A stretch of DNA of 32,660 nucleotides from Parcubacteria group bacterium GW2011_GWF2_45_11 (GTDB lineage Bacteria > Patescibacteriota > Patescibacteriia > UBA1558 > UBA10009): contig LCKE01000014.1 of the NCBI GenBank assembly GCA_001001205.1, positions 1 through 32,660 on the forward strand, given 5' to 3'. A program made the position numbers and the translations under genes. The stretch's first letter is position 1; the number at the start of each line of letters is the position of its first letter. Positions 32,645 through 32,660 of the stretch are shown here, in pieces. Below the pieces are notes generated by a model. That model was given only the letters and a program-made list of their open reading frames with translations. It was not told the origin of the DNA and did no database searches.

Positions 32645-32660
32645 ATGAAAAAATCAAAAA
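32645..32660 (+). CDS. Possible start of a gene running off the window
   Basis: ATGAAAAAATCAAAAA at the window end would begin MKKSK. The hairpin-bearing leader in front makes a start plausible, but five codons prove nothing. Confidence 0.3.

Overview
The window looks like a chromosomal segment of a Patescibacteria (CPR) bacterium, probably Parcubacteria-like. This is inferred from several features together: a divergent 16S rRNA gene interrupted by a group I intron, a 16S gene not followed by 23S or 5S, many core genes without a Shine-Dalgarno sequence, an archaeal-type class I aldolase, and small membrane proteins of unknown function. TGA is used as an ordinary stop, so the UGA-glycine code of Gracilibacteria/SR1 does not apply.

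Layout. 1-2206: the edge of a membrane-anchored protein gene (minus strand), then fructose-1,6-bisphosphatase and a class I fructose-bisphosphate aldolase, a gluconeogenic pair. 2207-5410: a single-gene 16S rRNA unit with promoter, long leader, a roughly 30-bp pre-16S processing stem, a 336-nt group I intron at E. coli position 516 and an intrinsic terminator, followed by a hairpin-invaded tRNA-Phe pseudogene and intact tRNA-Phe and tRNA-Ile. 5487-8780: a Ca2+/cation exchanger, tRNA-Pro, three tandem 39-bp repeats against tRNA-Gly, an alkyltransferase-like DNA-repair protein overlapping a membrane-anchored methyltransferase, a secreted 3D-domain protein, and tRNA-Cys. 9058-13759: a cysteine hydrolase, a one-gene type IIG restriction-modification enzyme on AT-rich DNA, and two membrane proteins. 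13756-18420: DNA polymerase I broken by a frameshift/deletion, a small membrane protein, the DNA polymerase III delta subunit, and ribosomal protein S20. 18624-21096: a DDAH/amidinotransferase-family enzyme, a small unknown protein, and a nucleotidyltransferase-TruB fusion. 21195-25032: two isolated genes for exported proteins of unknown function, each with a near-consensus promoter, strong SD and terminator, flanking uvrB. 25115-32434: ruvA, a FemAB-like transferase followed by a decayed zinc-ribbon gene, a sugar nucleotidyltransferase overlapping an MgtE-like transporter, a second divergent CaCA exchanger, a MurE-like ligase, and a Xer-type recombinase.

Functional themes are DNA repair and replication (ATL, UvrB, RuvA, PolA, HolA, Xer), cell wall (FemAB, Mur ligase, 3D protein), cation transport (two CaCA, MgtE-like) and RNA/ribosome (16S, S20, TruB, five intact tRNAs).

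The most notable non-coding features are the 16S intron, in which the intron start repeats the start of exon 2; a family of at least four intergenic inverted-repeat elements bounded by AATAAATCC-like boxes; and a split between core genes with near-leaderless starts and two promoter/SD/terminator cassettes. I recognised no defence island, CRISPR array or phage. All assignments come from reading the sequence; no searches were run.
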